A stretch of DNA of 64,000 bases from Paenibacillus xylanexedens (GCF_007676705.1 NZ_VEBF01000001.1:682001-746000), one strand, 5' to 3'. Shown: positions 1-8,565, counted from the first letter of the stretch. Numbers and translations: made by a program. The notes: generated by a model not told the origin, from the letters alone.

Positions 1-1362
1 TACACTTTGAATCCGGGCATGGGTGTATTGCACATATGGTCCAGTCTCCCCTTCAAAACTCACCGCATCCTCCAGGGAGAAGTCTACATCGTTTAGCCGA
101 TTATTACGCAGATCACCGAAGATAATGGCACCTACACCGACCGCCTCAGCCACCTTCTGAGGGTTCTCCAGATTCGGGTTTTTCTCCTGAATAATCTGCA
201 GTGCACGAGCGACTGCCTCATCCAATACTTCCTGCAAAAAGACGACTTTACCGCGACGCGTAGACATTTTCCGTCCCTCAAAACGCATTAATCCAAACGG
301 AATATGTTCACAATTTGCAGACCATTCATGCCCCATCCGTGCTAAGACCGCAAATACCTGACGGAAATGAAGCTTCTGCTCACCTCCGACCACGTATAAC
401 AACCGATCTGCGTTCATCACCTCATGACGATAGACCGCTGTAGCCAAATCACGTGTAGGGTAGATCGTTGTGCCGTCTTTTTTGATAATCAGGCACGGGG
501 GCATGTTCTCATCCTCCAGCCGAACCACGAGTGCTCCATCACTTTCTTCCAGTAAGCCTTTCGCCTTGAGTTCTTCAACCACCGCGCCCATCTTGTCATT
601 GTAAAAACTTTCCCCCAGCGTATGGTCAAATTGTACGTTCAGACGTTCATACATCCGGTTGAATTCCTTCATGCTCACATCCACAAAGAACGCCCATAAC
701 CGCTGTGCTTCCTCATCCCCTTGCTCCAGCTTGCGGAACCACTCCCGTGCCTCAATCTCCAGTGAAGGATCGTTCTCCGCCTCATCGTGGAAGCGCACAT
801 ACAGTTCCAGGGACGTACGGATCGGGTCTGCCTGTAACGCTGCATCATTGCCCCACCGTTTGTACGCTGCGATCTGCTTGCCGAACTGGGTTCCCCAGTC
901 TCCCAGATGATTCACACTTACAGAGGTATAACCCGCTTCGTTATACAACCGATACAGTGCTGCACCGATTACAGTAGAACGTAGATGTCCGATTCCGAAG
1001 GGTTTTGCGATGTTAGGGGAAGACATATCAATTACAACACGTGAGCCTTCGCCAATCTGAAGCTTACCGAATGCGGCATCCCCCAGTTCTTTCAGCAGAT
1101 TCGGCGCAAGCTCCTCCCGATTGAAACGGATATTTACATACGGCCCGGCGGGAGTCGCTTCAAGTCCTGCTGTCTGCAATCCAGTTGCGAGCTCGGTAGC
1201 AATGACTGCCGGTGCTTTCTTCAATGACTTCGCCAATGCAAAACAAGGGAATGCTGCGTCTCCCATCTCCGCCTGTGGTGGGACTTCCAGTAATCTCAGA
1301 ACCACTTCTTCATTCAATCCGGTTAAGGGAGCAATATAGGCCGCAGCCTGCTTCATCAACAT
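1..1362 (-). CDS. argS: Arginyl-tRNA synthetase (3' end beyond window)
   Basis: Class Ia synthetase that charges tRNA-Arg in the cytoplasm. 454 codons are present; the gene runs off the left edge, so most of the C-terminal anticodon-binding domain is missing here. Seen: the N-terminal domain (about residues 1-110), the HIGH-type signature in [10 protein letters not shown] (GIGH at about 133-136) and the KMSKS-type loop [10 protein letters not shown] (about 366). The ATG start has AAGGAG eight bases upstream. A T-box leader precedes it, so expression should rise when tRNA-Arg is uncharged. Family assignment is secure. Confidence 0.97.
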   Translation of the reverse strand, partial: MLMKQAAAYIAPLTGLNEEVVLRLLEVPPQAEMGDAAFPCFALAKSLKKAPAVIATELATGLQTAGLEATPAGPYVNIRFNREELAPNLLKELGDAAFGKLQIGEGSRVVIDMSSPNIAKPFGIGHLRSTVIGAALYRLYNEAGYTSVSVNHLGDWGTQFGKQIAAYKRWGNDAALQADPIRTSLELYVRFHDEAENDPSLEIEAREWFRKLEQGDEEAQRLWAFFVDVSMKEFNRMYERLNVQFDHTLGESFYNDKMGAVVEELKAKGLLEESDGALVVRLEDENMPPCLIIKKDGTTIYPTRDLATAVYRHEVMNADRLLYVVGGEQKLHFRQVFAVLARMGHEWSANCEHIPFGLMRFEGRKMSTRRGKVVFLQEVLDEAVARALQIIQEKNPNLENPQKVAEAVGVGAIIFGDLRNNRLNDVDFSLEDAVSFEGETGPYVQYTHARIQSV

Positions 1363-1406
1363 GTCGAACACTCCTTATCAATTCAATATTGGCTGAAAAT
1401 AAACAC

Positions 1407-1442
1407 AAAAAAGCTCTCGTCTCTAAATAAGAGACGAGAGCT
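1407..1442 (-). terminator. T-box intrinsic terminator before argS
   Basis: On the minus strand a long stem AGCTCTCGTCTCT / AGAGACGAGAGCT, with loop TATTT, is followed by six T. It overlaps the 3' side of the T-box antiterminator, as expected for transcription attenuation. Confidence 0.92.
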
Positions 1443-1733
1443 GACTTAACAGTTCCCGCGGTACCACTCTAAGTGAACAGTTACTCCTGATGTGCATCAA
1501 CATGCATGCCAGTAGAATCTGCTCCGCTCGATGCGTATAACGGTCGCAAGCCGAATTACCCTCAGACAGATATAGTACACCCACGATCAGGATGCATACA
1601 TCTTTTCGGATAACCATCTCACGGGTGCGTTTCACTCAGGTCATGTCATACCGGCTTCCACCTCTCCCGGCTCGCTGTCATGTATGGATCTGGCTACTCT
1701 CCCGATCATAGATATTCTTCGTTTCAATTCATT
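1407..1733 (-). promoter_or_regulatory. T-box leader of argS, probable Arg specifier
   Basis: The minus strand carries the T-box core AGTGGTACCGCGGGAAC (1453-1469), which binds the tRNA acceptor end, followed by a terminator that competes with the antiterminator. Upstream, Stem I has the usual distal block GAGCCGGGAGAGGTGGAAGCCGG. The next loop reads GAGTGAAACGCACCCG, in which CGC followed by A sits where the specifier codon is expected; CGC is Arg, matching the gene downstream. The T-box core is seen directly; the specifier assignment is inferred by position. Confidence 0.93.
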
Positions 1734-1739
1734 GCCATC

Positions 1740-1768
1740 ATTATACATACCACGATCAGACTTGGCAA
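1740..1768 (-). promoter_or_regulatory. Sigma-A promoter for the argS T-box transcript
   Basis: Minus strand: -35 TTGCCA (1763-1768), 17-base spacer, -10 TATAAT (1740-1745). The predicted start, near 1733, is just upstream of T-box Stem I. Confidence 0.85.
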
Positions 1769-1776
1769 CCTGCATT

Positions 1777-1851
1777 AAAAATCCCCTATTGAATGGCAAC
1801 ACATAGGTACATCGTCTCAGATGCCTGTGTTCACTGCCTTCCTTAGGGGAT
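1777..1851 (-). terminator. Long bulged hairpin, likely terminator of the Csp-like gene
   Basis: A 71-base imperfect palindrome. The outer stem is ATCCCCTA (1844-1851) with TAGGGGAT (1781-1788). Inside are GGCA/TGCC, AACACA/TGTGTT, GG/CC and CATC/GATG steps separated by small bulges. On the minus strand it ends in TTTTT, so it fits an intrinsic terminator for the gene ending at 1899. It is much longer than the other terminators in the window. Confidence 0.7.
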
Positions 1852-1898
1852 CAGGATTATTATCGGTTCTAATTATATATATTCCAGAGAAATAATAT

Positions 1899-2234
1899 TT
1901 ACGCCACTGCTGCCATCAAACGGCAAGCTTCTGCACAACTGCGGCAAGCCTCTGCACATGCTTGGCAGTGATCATGCTGGTGTTTGCCACACTCTGCGGC
2001 ACAAGCTTCACAAGCTTTCACACACAATTCGCATATTTCGGCAATGAAATCACTTCCACGTGTCATGGCTTGTGCAGCAAAGCTGCAGATCTCCGCACAT
2101 TCCCGATTCAAACGAATGCAATCACGGAGCATCGCCAGATCATATTCTTTCAGACTCGATATGTAACATACGTTGCAAGCATTCATGCACTCCAGGCAAG
2201 CATCGATACATTGTTGATATTGTTGTTGTGTCAT
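1899..2234 (-). CDS. Four-helix-bundle copper-binding protein (Csp3/YhjQ-like, DUF326)
   Basis: 111-residue cytosolic protein with no signal peptide. It has 18 cysteines, many in CxxxC or CxxC spacing along predicted helices (C9, C13, C16, C20, C23, C39, C46, C50 and ten more in the C-terminal half), plus an HQHDH segment. This pattern is typical of the Csp3 copper-storage family (B. subtilis YhjQ), whose members line a four-helix bundle with Cu(I)-binding cysteines. GGGAGG precedes the ATG. It lies 73 bases after the stop of a His-rich COG0523 GTPase on the same strand, so the two may be co-transcribed as a metal-handling pair (inference). The metal is not determined by the sequence. Confidence 0.85.
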   Translation of the reverse strand: MTQQQYQQCIDACLECMNACNVCYISSLKEYDLAMLRDCIRLNRECAEICSFAAQAMTRGSDFIAEICELCVKACEACAAECGKHQHDHCQACAEACRSCAEACRLMAAVA

Positions 2235-2307
2235 TTAAAGTTACCTCCCAGGCAAAGTTTGCTATGCTTCTTAATACCCAGTTCGGAGGAATATTGAATC
2301 ATCTAAC

Positions 2308-3426
2308 CTACTTTATCGCTTCCAATTCCAGTAATTGGTCACGAATGACAGTTTGGTCAAAATGTTCACCTATAAACACAGCAACATTAGGGACATCTCC
2401 TTGAGGTGTGATCTTCATATAATCCGATTCACGGTAAGCATACTGGAACCAGAAGCGGCTCGCCGTGTCACTAAACGATAAAATGCCTTTCGCTCGATAC
2501 ACATCTCGCGGCAAAGCAGATACAAATTGTTCAAATGCTTCACTGTTCACCGGATGACTGAAATAATGCGTATACACCATGACATGTTCGTGTGATGCGT
2601 GAGGAGTGGATTGCTCATGCACGTGATCATGGTCATGGCTATGGGAAACATCAGTATTCGTAGCATCGCCTTGGACTGTATGATGTGTATGTTCATGTTC
2701 ATGATTGCATCCATGTGTACCACAGGCTTCCGTATGCACATGAGGCTCTTGGTGAGCCGGCTTACCTGCTTCAGAAGCTGAATCACGCACGTGCACGTCT
2801 GCACCGCTGCGAAGCAACAGATCCATCTCCACCTCACATTTAACCGTAGGAATTACAGGTGCGAAGCCATTCCATTTTGCCAAAAGCTGTTCCAGATCCT
2901 TCAGTTCCTGTGCATTCACCCGATCTGTTTTGTTTAAGAGAAGCACAGACGCACAACGAATCTGCTCCTGCATCAGTTTGAAGGTCTGCCCCTTCTGCTC
3001 CTGATACAGACCAGATAGATGTGCTGCATCCACAACGGTAATGAGACTTTTTAGTTCCAATCGCATGTAGAGTGAAGTCTCTGTGACTGCATCCAAAATC
3101 TCCATTGGGTTCGCGGCACCGGTGGCTTCAATGATGATCACATCGGGGGATTCCTCTTGAACGAGCTCAGCAAGTTGCAATCCCAAGTCGCCACGTACGG
3201 TACAACAGATGCAGCCCCCTAACATCTCCGTCATCGGAACGGTAGAATCCACAATCTGACCATCCAGATTGACTTCACCTAACTCATTCATGACCACTGC
3301 GGGACGCAAACCCTGCTGTTGCCAATGTTCGATCAACTGAACAAGCAGTGTTGTTTTGCCACTTCCCAAAAAGCCTGACAGTATATATACAGGTATGGAT
3401 TTTTCTTTTGAAATCGTTTCGTTCAT
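2308..3426 (-). CDS. COG0523 (CobW/G3E) GTP-binding metallochaperone, His-rich
   Basis: 372-residue G3E GTPase thought to deliver metal (often zinc) to client proteins. Seen: Walker A GFLGSGKTT (about 18-26), the family metal motif CICC in GGCICCTVRG (about 71-74), EATGAANP, the NKTD guanine-specificity motif (about 165), then a strongly His-rich linker (about 215-285, HEHEHTHH, HSHDHDHVHE) and a CobW C-terminal domain. Relatives include B. subtilis ZagA/YciC. I found no consensus Zur box upstream, so zinc-starvation control is not supported here. It is divergent from moaB and followed by a Cys-rich Csp-like gene. Confidence 0.9.
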   Translation of the reverse strand: MNETISKEKSIPVYILSGFLGSGKTTLLVQLIEHWQQQGLRPAVVMNELGEVNLDGQIVDSTVPMTEMLGGCICCTVRGDLGLQLAELVQEESPDVIIIEATGAANPMEILDAVTETSLYMRLELKSLITVVDAAHLSGLYQEQKGQTFKLMQEQIRCASVLLLNKTDRVNAQELKDLEQLLAKWNGFAPVIPTVKCEVEMDLLLRSGADVHVRDSASEAGKPAHQEPHVHTEACGTHGCNHEHEHTHHTVQGDATNTDVSHSHDHDHVHEQSTPHASHEHVMVYTHYFSHPVNSEAFEQFVSALPRDVYRAKGILSFSDTASRFWFQYAYRESDYMKITPQGDVPNVAVFIGEHFDQTVIRDQLLELEAIK

Positions 3427-3535
3427 CCTTAAACACCTCTCTGATTGTCCTCTTGTAACCTGATCTATCTATATCTAGCGAGTGTACACCATCCCGCATC
3501 CGTTGTGCAATAACGTTCAACTCTTCCCCAGTACA

Positions 3536-3564
3536 TTGCCTGATTCTTACGGATGGTCTATGCT
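3536..3564 (+). promoter_or_regulatory. Sigma-A promoter of moaB
   Basis: -35 TTGCCT (3536-3541), 17-base spacer, -10 TATGCT (3559-3564), 33 bases before the ATG. Confidence 0.6.
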
Positions 3565-3596
3565 ATGAGGACATGTTGATTGAAGGAGGAAGTTTC

Positions 3597-4115
3597 ATGA
3601 CTAATTCAGTGGAACAACATCGCCAGGAAGCCCCTGACACGGTATCGTGCATGATTGTTACGGTGTCGGACACACGCACCAAAGACACTGACACCAGTGG
3701 CCAGCTCATGCAGCAGCTTCTGAATGAAGCCGGTTATCAGATTGTTGAATACATCATCACACCAGATGAAACGGAGAACATTCGAAGCATCCTGCAAGAT
3801 GCAGCCGTTCGAGATGATATCGAAGCCGTGCTGCTTAGCGGCGGAACAGGGATTGCACCCCGAGATACAACCTACGAAGCGGTGTCTTCACTGCTCGACA
3901 AAGAACTTCCGGGCTTTGGTGAGATCTTCCGTTTTCTCAGTTACACCGAAGATATCGGTTCCGCTGCCATCCTGAGCAGAGCCGTCGCTGGAACGATTGG
4001 ACGAACAGCTGTGTTCTCCATGCCGGGCTCCAAAGGAGCTGTCAAATTGGCCATGGAAAAACTCATTTTGCCTGAACTGCGACATGTCATGCGTGAAATA
4101 TATAAACCCGTCTGA
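3597..4115 (+). CDS. moaB: MoaB/MogA-family molybdopterin biosynthesis protein
   Basis: 172 residues; the only plus-strand gene in the window. The family adenylylates molybdopterin or helps insert molybdenum during cofactor synthesis. Seen: the N-terminal strand CMIVTVSDTRTKDTDTSG, LLSGGTGIAPRDTTYEAV (the conserved GGTG region) and SMPGSKGAVKLAMEKLILPEL. The ATG at 3597 is chosen because GAAGGAGG lies seven bases upstream; an in-frame ATG at 3573 lacks this. No other molybdenum-cofactor genes are adjacent, so this is a solitary copy. Confidence 0.9.
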   Translation: MTNSVEQHRQEAPDTVSCMIVTVSDTRTKDTDTSGQLMQQLLNEAGYQIVEYIITPDETENIRSILQDAAVRDDIEAVLLSGGTGIAPRDTTYEAVSSLLDKELPGFGEIFRFLSYTEDIGSAAILSRAVAGTIGRTAVFSMPGSKGAVKLAMEKLILPELRHVMREIYKPV

Positions 4116-4133
4116 AGAATCAGACGGGTTTTT
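4104..4133 (+). terminator. Terminator of moaB
   Basis: Twelve-base stem AAACCCGTCTGA / TCAGACGGGTTT with loop AGAA, followed by TTC. The stem includes the moaB stop codon. The reverse strand has only a weak T tract. Confidence 0.85.
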
Positions 4134-4182
4134 CGGGTTTATTTTCAGCTATACGGCAAGGTACTCAAGGTATCTCGCTCTA

Positions 4183-4737
4183 CTACCTTAGTTGCTCCAG
4201 CACATGTTGGAACACCTGCATAACGTCCTGCTCATACTCATCCTTTTCGCCACCGGAAGCCGTATAGACCAGCGAAACGTAATCTTTGCTGCGAATCGTT
4301 GTTCGGCCAAGCACATTTTCCAAGACAGCCTCATCACTATGCTCACTATACATTTGTTTCATGCCGGCAACTCGTGCAGCCTTATCACTGAAAATATGGA
4401 CTTTCACGATGTGTCTGCCACTTCCATTCAACAAATACATATAAGAGATCCCACCATGGCCGTCATCGGCAGACATGTTATTCATCAGCTGGATGCCCTT
4501 TGCTTCAAAACTCTTACTCATCTCATTCGCCAATGCACCGTTTAATCCGTGTCCTTGACTCTGTGCACGTATATTTCCTTCATCCGTCGCTTCGCGCGTA
4601 TAGACCTTCCGCTCCTGCTCAATGGATGATGCCGAACAAGCCACCAGGGCCCAGGCACTCGTGATCACCACGCAACTTCCAAGTACTGACTTGATTGTTC
4701 TTCCAACCAGACTTCGCACCTTTCTACCAAACCACAT
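4183..4737 (-). CDS. Predicted lipoprotein of unknown function
   Basis: 184 residues from the ATG at 4737, chosen for GGAAGG six bases upstream; an earlier in-frame ATG at 4776 has no such site. It begins with a basic stretch, a hydrophobic helix and a lipobox ending WALVAC (Cys about residue 34), so it should be a membrane-anchored lipoprotein. The mature part has no motif I recognise; it is hydrophilic with two short glycine-rich patches. It stands alone between moaB (convergent) and the oxidoreductase. A candidate sigma-G/sigma-F type promoter sits 50 bases upstream (separate entry), which hints at a sporulation role. Confidence 0.65.
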   Translation of the reverse strand: MWFGRKVRSLVGRTIKSVLGSCVVITSAWALVACSASSIEQERKVYTREATDEGNIRAQSQGHGLNGALANEMSKSFEAKGIQLMNNMSADDGHGGISYMYLLNGSGRHIVKVHIFSDKAARVAGMKQMYSEHSDEAVLENVLGRTTIRSKDYVSLVYTASGGEKDEYEQDVMQVFQHVLEQLR

Positions 4738-4787
4738 GCCAATCCTTCCTTTCCAGCCACACGTACTGTGACCCATTCAGGTAGAAT

Positions 4788-4817
4788 TAGCATGTCTAAG
4801 GACTAAGAATCTTATTC
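4788..4817 (-). promoter_or_regulatory. Candidate forespore (sigma-G/F-like) promoter of the lipoprotein gene
   Basis: Minus strand GAATA (4813-4817), 18 bases, CATGCTA (4788-4794). It matches GHATR-N17/18-CATWHTA except for one -10 base. It overlaps the end of the upstream gene. Confidence 0.35.
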
Positions 4818-5834
4818 GGCTGGCAGATCTGATATCGTATTGACCACGGTACGACCTACTGCACCACCTTGGAGTATCGTCTCCAGCGTATGAGGCAATT
4901 GGTCTAAAGAAATTTCCTGTATTCCCAGTTCCAGCGCACGCTCTGGTTTCCATTCTCCGCCGAGCAGTTTCCACAATCGTTCCCGACGTTCCATTGGACA
5001 AAATACAGAGTCTATGCCAATAAGCTGGATGCCACGCAATATAAACGGAAGTACCGTGGATTCAAAAGCCGTCCCTCCAGTTAATCCGGATACCGCAACC
5101 GCGCCTCCGTATTGGATCTGTTTCAATCGCTCCGCGAGTGCCGGGCCTCCTGTCGGATCAACAACTCCCGCCCATAGCTGTTTCCCCATAGCTCCTCTAG
5201 CTGGAGCATCGGCTTCTTCGCGAGTAATAACTTCTGAGGCCCCCAAGTTTCGAAGCAATTTCTCTTCCTGCTCCTTCTTACCTGTGCTGGCTGTTACTTC
5301 GAAGCCCAGCTTCGCCAGGATTGCAACTGCCATACTGCCAACGCCACCCGTTGCACCCGTAACCAGAACCTTGCCCATCTCCGGTGTAACTCCAGCCTGG
5401 AACAGCGCATCTACTGAAAGTGCAGCGGTGAATCCTGCGGTCCCAATCGCCATGGCTTCTTTTTCACTGAGGCCCGGTGGCAGAGGTACCAACCATTCAC
5501 TGCGTAGACGAGCATACTCGCTGTAACCCCCATAATGGGATACGCCTGGTTCAAACCCTGTACTGATCACCCGATCTCCCGGTGCAAAACGTCCGCTTAC
5601 CGATTCCTCTACCGTTCCTGCCAGATCGATTCCAGGTACCATGGGGTATTCACGAACTACACCACCCTTCTCAAGGGTAGCGAGCCCGTCTTTATAATTG
5701 ACACTGGAATACTGCACCTGTACCGTTACATCTCCATTCGGCAGATCTTCCTTCTTCAGTTGCTCTATAGCTGCTTTTACTCCCCCCTGGTCTTCTTTGC
5801 GGACTACATATGCGTTAAAATGATTTTTCATCAT
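4812..5834 (-). CDS. YhdH/YhfP-family NADPH quinone (acryloyl-CoA-type) reductase
   Basis: 340-residue medium-chain reductase without zinc ligands. Seen: the N-terminal GroES-like domain (VNYKDGLA, VPGIDLAGTV), the nucleotide-binding motif VTGATGGVGSMAVAILAKLGF (about 158-178), ASTGKKEQEEKL, and the C-terminal GRTVV strand typical of YhfP/AcuI proteins. The family reduces quinones or acryloyl-CoA with NADPH; the substrate here is unknown. Start ATG at 5834 follows AAGGAG by six bases. It appears monocistronic. Confidence 0.88.
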   Translation of the reverse strand: MMKNHFNAYVVRKEDQGGVKAAIEQLKKEDLPNGDVTVQVQYSSVNYKDGLATLEKGGVVREYPMVPGIDLAGTVEESVSGRFAPGDRVISTGFEPGVSHYGGYSEYARLRSEWLVPLPPGLSEKEAMAIGTAGFTAALSVDALFQAGVTPEMGKVLVTGATGGVGSMAVAILAKLGFEVTASTGKKEQEEKLLRNLGASEVITREEADAPARGAMGKQLWAGVVDPTGGPALAERLKQIQYGGAVAVSGLTGGTAFESTVLPFILRGIQLIGIDSVFCPMERRERLWKLLGGEWKPERALELGIQEISLDQLPHTLETILQGGAVGRTVVNTISDLPAE

Positions 5835-5942
5835 ATTTCACTCCTTAATAATCTTTTATATTTTTCCATTAAGCACATGAATTGTTCGCATTCAGGCTTA
5901 ACAGCTACCTATTGATTATTTCTTAATAATTCCTGTTCAAGC

Positions 5943-6587
5943 TCAGTGTCTCCTAAGCGTCAACAGATAGATTAGCGGGCCCACAATGGGGATAATCCCT
6001 GCCGCAGCCCAAGCAGATGAACGTCGACTTGCTACAGCATCCCTGTATATCGCAATCATGGAAAGTAAGGTCAGCAAAACAAAATCAATCGTCATGATAT
6101 GTACAAATGAAGATTGCTTGAATGCTTCCATATATACATCCGGATGACCTTGCGTCACTGCATAGAATGCTGTCCCCAGCGTCAACAGCAAAAGGACTAC
6201 ATGCGTCAGCTTATGTGCTGCTACCCGTCCAATACCCGACTCCCGCTGACGACCAAAATGCAAGCTTGCGTAGCCCGAAGATCTATTCGCGGATGATGAC
6301 CATGCATAATAGGGAAGCAGGGCAAAAGCACCCAGTCCGAAAGAAAGTATGACAAAAGGCCAAGCAGGTACACCACTTCGCTCTTTTGCAGATGTTCTTA
6401 ACAGCATACAGGCAAAAACTGCCGGGAAAATACCTAACCACGAAAATACAGTAAGTAACCAAGGCTCTTTACTTTGCAGTGTGATCAGTTCTTTGAATAT
6501 AGGGTCACTTCCAGGTGATTGTCCCGGTGCCAACAACAATGCATAGGCTATAAAAGCGACCCAAACCAGTCCTAATATCCATCTCAT
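5943..6587 (-). CDS. Integral membrane protein of unknown function
   Basis: 214 residues with about five or six hydrophobic helices (about 2-20, 48-66, 78-98, 131-150, 163-183, 193-210). No catalytic motif recognised. The start at 6587 follows GAGGAGG by seven bases and opens directly on the first helix. The frame is open upstream to an ATG at 6755 (56 more codons), but that extension is not membrane-like and its ribosome site is too close, so I take it as leader. Unlinked in function to its neighbours as far as I can see. Confidence 0.7.
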   Translation of the reverse strand: MRWILGLVWVAFIAYALLLAPGQSPGSDPIFKELITLQSKEPWLLTVFSWLGIFPAVFACMLLRTSAKERSGVPAWPFVILSFGLGAFALLPYYAWSSSANRSSGYASLHFGRQRESGIGRVAAHKLTHVVLLLLTLGTAFYAVTQGHPDVYMEAFKQSSFVHIMTIDFVLLTLLSMIAIYRDAVASRRSSAWAAAGIIPIVGPLIYLLTLRRH

Positions 6588-6860
6588 GTCTGCACCTCCT
6601 CTTACTTTCATCCCCGGCGACAATGGTATTGAAACAATACCAGGACACTCAATCGGCACTGAAGGAGCTACCCTAATATGTTGAAGCAAATTTAAAATTG
6701 CGAAAGATGCAGAATTTGGCGTCTCCTGCGCTTTCCCGAGAAATAATGACTGCATTTCCCCTTTAAGCTGAGCAAGCTAAATTCAAGTATAGCCTGCTAC
6801 CTAGGCAGTCTGTCCATGAGATTTCTTACATCCCTGGTCCAGATTATCAAGATATCAAAA
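6588..6860 (-). other. Gap with long leader of the membrane protein gene
   Basis: No separate gene seen. On the minus strand TATACT (6786-6791) has a fair -35 TGGACA (6811-6816) at a 19-base spacing, giving a leader of about 190 bases. An in-frame ATG at 6755 with AAAGGGG just before it could open a 56-codon extension or an upstream ORF. I compared the leader with common riboswitch cores (TPP, FMN, ydaO, glycine, lysine, cobalamin) by eye and saw no match. Confidence 0.35.
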
Positions 6861-6894
6861 AGGCATAAGCCAGTATTCCTAACTGGTTATGCCT
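6857..6894 (-). terminator. Terminator of pncB
   Basis: Minus strand stem AGGCATAACCAGT / ACTGGCTTATGCCT with a one-base bulge, then TTTT, starting 23 bases after the pncB stop codon. Confidence 0.8.
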
Positions 6895-6916
6895 CTCTGT
6901 ATATCTTATGTGCGGA

Positions 6917-8371
6917 TCATTCCTCTGTCGATTTCACATGTTCCGCAATGAGCTTTTGCTTCATATTCCAAGCTGCTGGGCTGATGTTCACACGGTAGAT
7001 CTCCGGGTTGAGTTTCCGCTGGTATTCAGGCCAGAAAAGGTCCATCTGCTCTCGATGATACGCACGAATCTCATCCAAATTAGGCAGGTCATACACTTTG
7101 CGTCCGTTCACAAAGATCGGCTCCAGCATATTTACCGCTTCGTAGCGGGTAACGGTCTTTTTCAGATAAGGGTGTAGCGGGTTGAACAGCTTGAGCGGTC
7201 CGCCTTGTAGCGGCTGCTCTTCCCCTGGATAGCAGATATAATCTGCAATCGCTTTGCCATGCTTCGGATCAATAATCCGGAACACTTCTTTTTTACCTGG
7301 TGTAGACACCTTTTCAGGATTGGCAGATATCTTGATCGTAGGCAGCATAGTACCGTCTACTTCACGCTCCACCAATTTGTATACTCCACCCAAAGATGGT
7401 TGGTCAGAAGCGGTAATCAGCTGTGTACCGACACCCCATGTATCAATCCGTGCTCCTTGAGCCTTCAGGTTGAAAATCGTATTCTCATCCAGATCATTGG
7501 ATGCAACAATTTTCACATAATCCAAGCCAGCCTCATCCAGCATCTGACGTGCCTGAATCGACAAGTACGCAAGGTCACCACTGTCGAGACGAATGGCATT
7601 CATCTTTTTGCCCTGGCTCTCCAACTTCTTGGCTGTCTTGATCGCGTGAGGTACCCCACTGTTCAACGTATCAAAGGTATCGACCAGCAGCGTAACCTGA
7701 TCAGGCAACACTTTGGCATACACGTCAAACGCCTCCTGCTCGCTCATAAAGCTCTGGACCCAAGAATGGGCATGTGTACCTGCTGTTGGGATTCCGAAGC
7801 GCTCTCCGGCCAGCATATTGGACGTTGCATGGAAGCCTGCCACATACGAGGCACGTGCGCCCCAGATAGCAGCATCCGCTTCCTGTGCACGCCGTGTACC
7901 GAATTCGAGTAAGGTATCCTGCTGTGCCACCTGTTTGATCCGCGAAGCCTTGGTTGCAATCAACGTCTGGTAATTCATGAAGTTAAGTATCGCCGTCTCC
8001 ACCAATTGTGTCTCCATAATGGAGCCTTCTACCCGAATGAGCGGTTCGTCAGGGAAAACAATTGCACCCTCCTTCATGGAATGAATTGTCCCCTGAAATG
8101 AAAACTGGAGCAACTCTTCCAGAAAGACCGGATCGTAATTTTCCTCTTGTTTGGATAAAAATTTGATGTCGTCCATCGTGAACCGAAGCTGACTGATATA
8201 GTTCACAATCCGTTCCAATCCGGCAAATACCGCATATCCATTGCCAAATGGAAGCTTACGGAAATAGGCTTCAAATACTGCCTTCCGTTTGTGTGTACCA
8301 TTCACCCAATGGGCGTACATCATATTGATCTGATATTTATCCGTATGTAAAGCCAGGCTAGTTGTCTGCAT
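6917..8371 (-). CDS. pncB: Nicotinate phosphoribosyltransferase
   Basis: 484 residues. Converts nicotinate plus PRPP to nicotinate mononucleotide in NAD salvage (Preiss-Handler route). Seen: N-terminal LHTDKYQINMMYAHW, FGTRRAQEADAAIWGARASYVAGF (the conserved FGTRR loop), AHSWVQSF, DTFDTLNSG and the IRLDSGDL phosphate-binding motif, all typical of NAPRTase. The ATG at 8371 is chosen over two upstream in-frame starts because GAGAGG lies nine bases before it. It is the last gene of a same-strand set nrtR-pncA-pncB, so nicotinamide deamidated by PncA would be its substrate. Confidence 0.95.
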   Translation of the reverse strand: MQTTSLALHTDKYQINMMYAHWVNGTHKRKAVFEAYFRKLPFGNGYAVFAGLERIVNYISQLRFTMDDIKFLSKQEENYDPVFLEELLQFSFQGTIHSMKEGAIVFPDEPLIRVEGSIMETQLVETAILNFMNYQTLIATKASRIKQVAQQDTLLEFGTRRAQEADAAIWGARASYVAGFHATSNMLAGERFGIPTAGTHAHSWVQSFMSEQEAFDVYAKVLPDQVTLLVDTFDTLNSGVPHAIKTAKKLESQGKKMNAIRLDSGDLAYLSIQARQMLDEAGLDYVKIVASNDLDENTIFNLKAQGARIDTWGVGTQLITASDQPSLGGVYKLVEREVDGTMLPTIKISANPEKVSTPGKKEVFRIIDPKHGKAIADYICYPGEEQPLQGGPLKLFNPLHPYLKKTVTRYEAVNMLEPIFVNGRKVYDLPNLDEIRAYHREQMDLFWPEYQRKLNPEIYRVNISPAAWNMKQKLIAEHVKSTEE

Positions 8372-8565
8372 TTGTCTCATCCTCTCTGACTTCCGCTCGC
8401 GCCCGCAGATTTCACCTGTGGACACGGGCTAACATAAGGAGACTTATTCTTCATGATTCTGTTCATCCGTATTAACAAACAAGTCTCCCGTACAAACTCT
8501 ATAACCATTCACCACATTCATCCGGTTCCTAACATTAGGTCAGACAGACATGATTGTCGAGTAAA

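Noticed and set aside
1423..1635. Short minus-strand frame inside the argS leader
   Set aside because: It lies wholly within the T-box structure, whose conserved motifs explain the sequence.
2308..2860. Short frames opposite and beside the His-rich linker (His/Met-rich peptides)
   Set aside because: They are reading-frame by-products of CAT/CAC-rich codons in the GTPase linker.
3427..3535. Zur box upstream of the COG0523 GTPase
   Set aside because: No sequence close to the inverted TCGTAAT/ATTACGA consensus on either strand.
6588..6860. c-di-AMP (ydaO) or other known riboswitch in the membrane-protein leader
   Set aside because: Some GGGAA-like strings are present but the ordered conserved core of no known class could be laid out.
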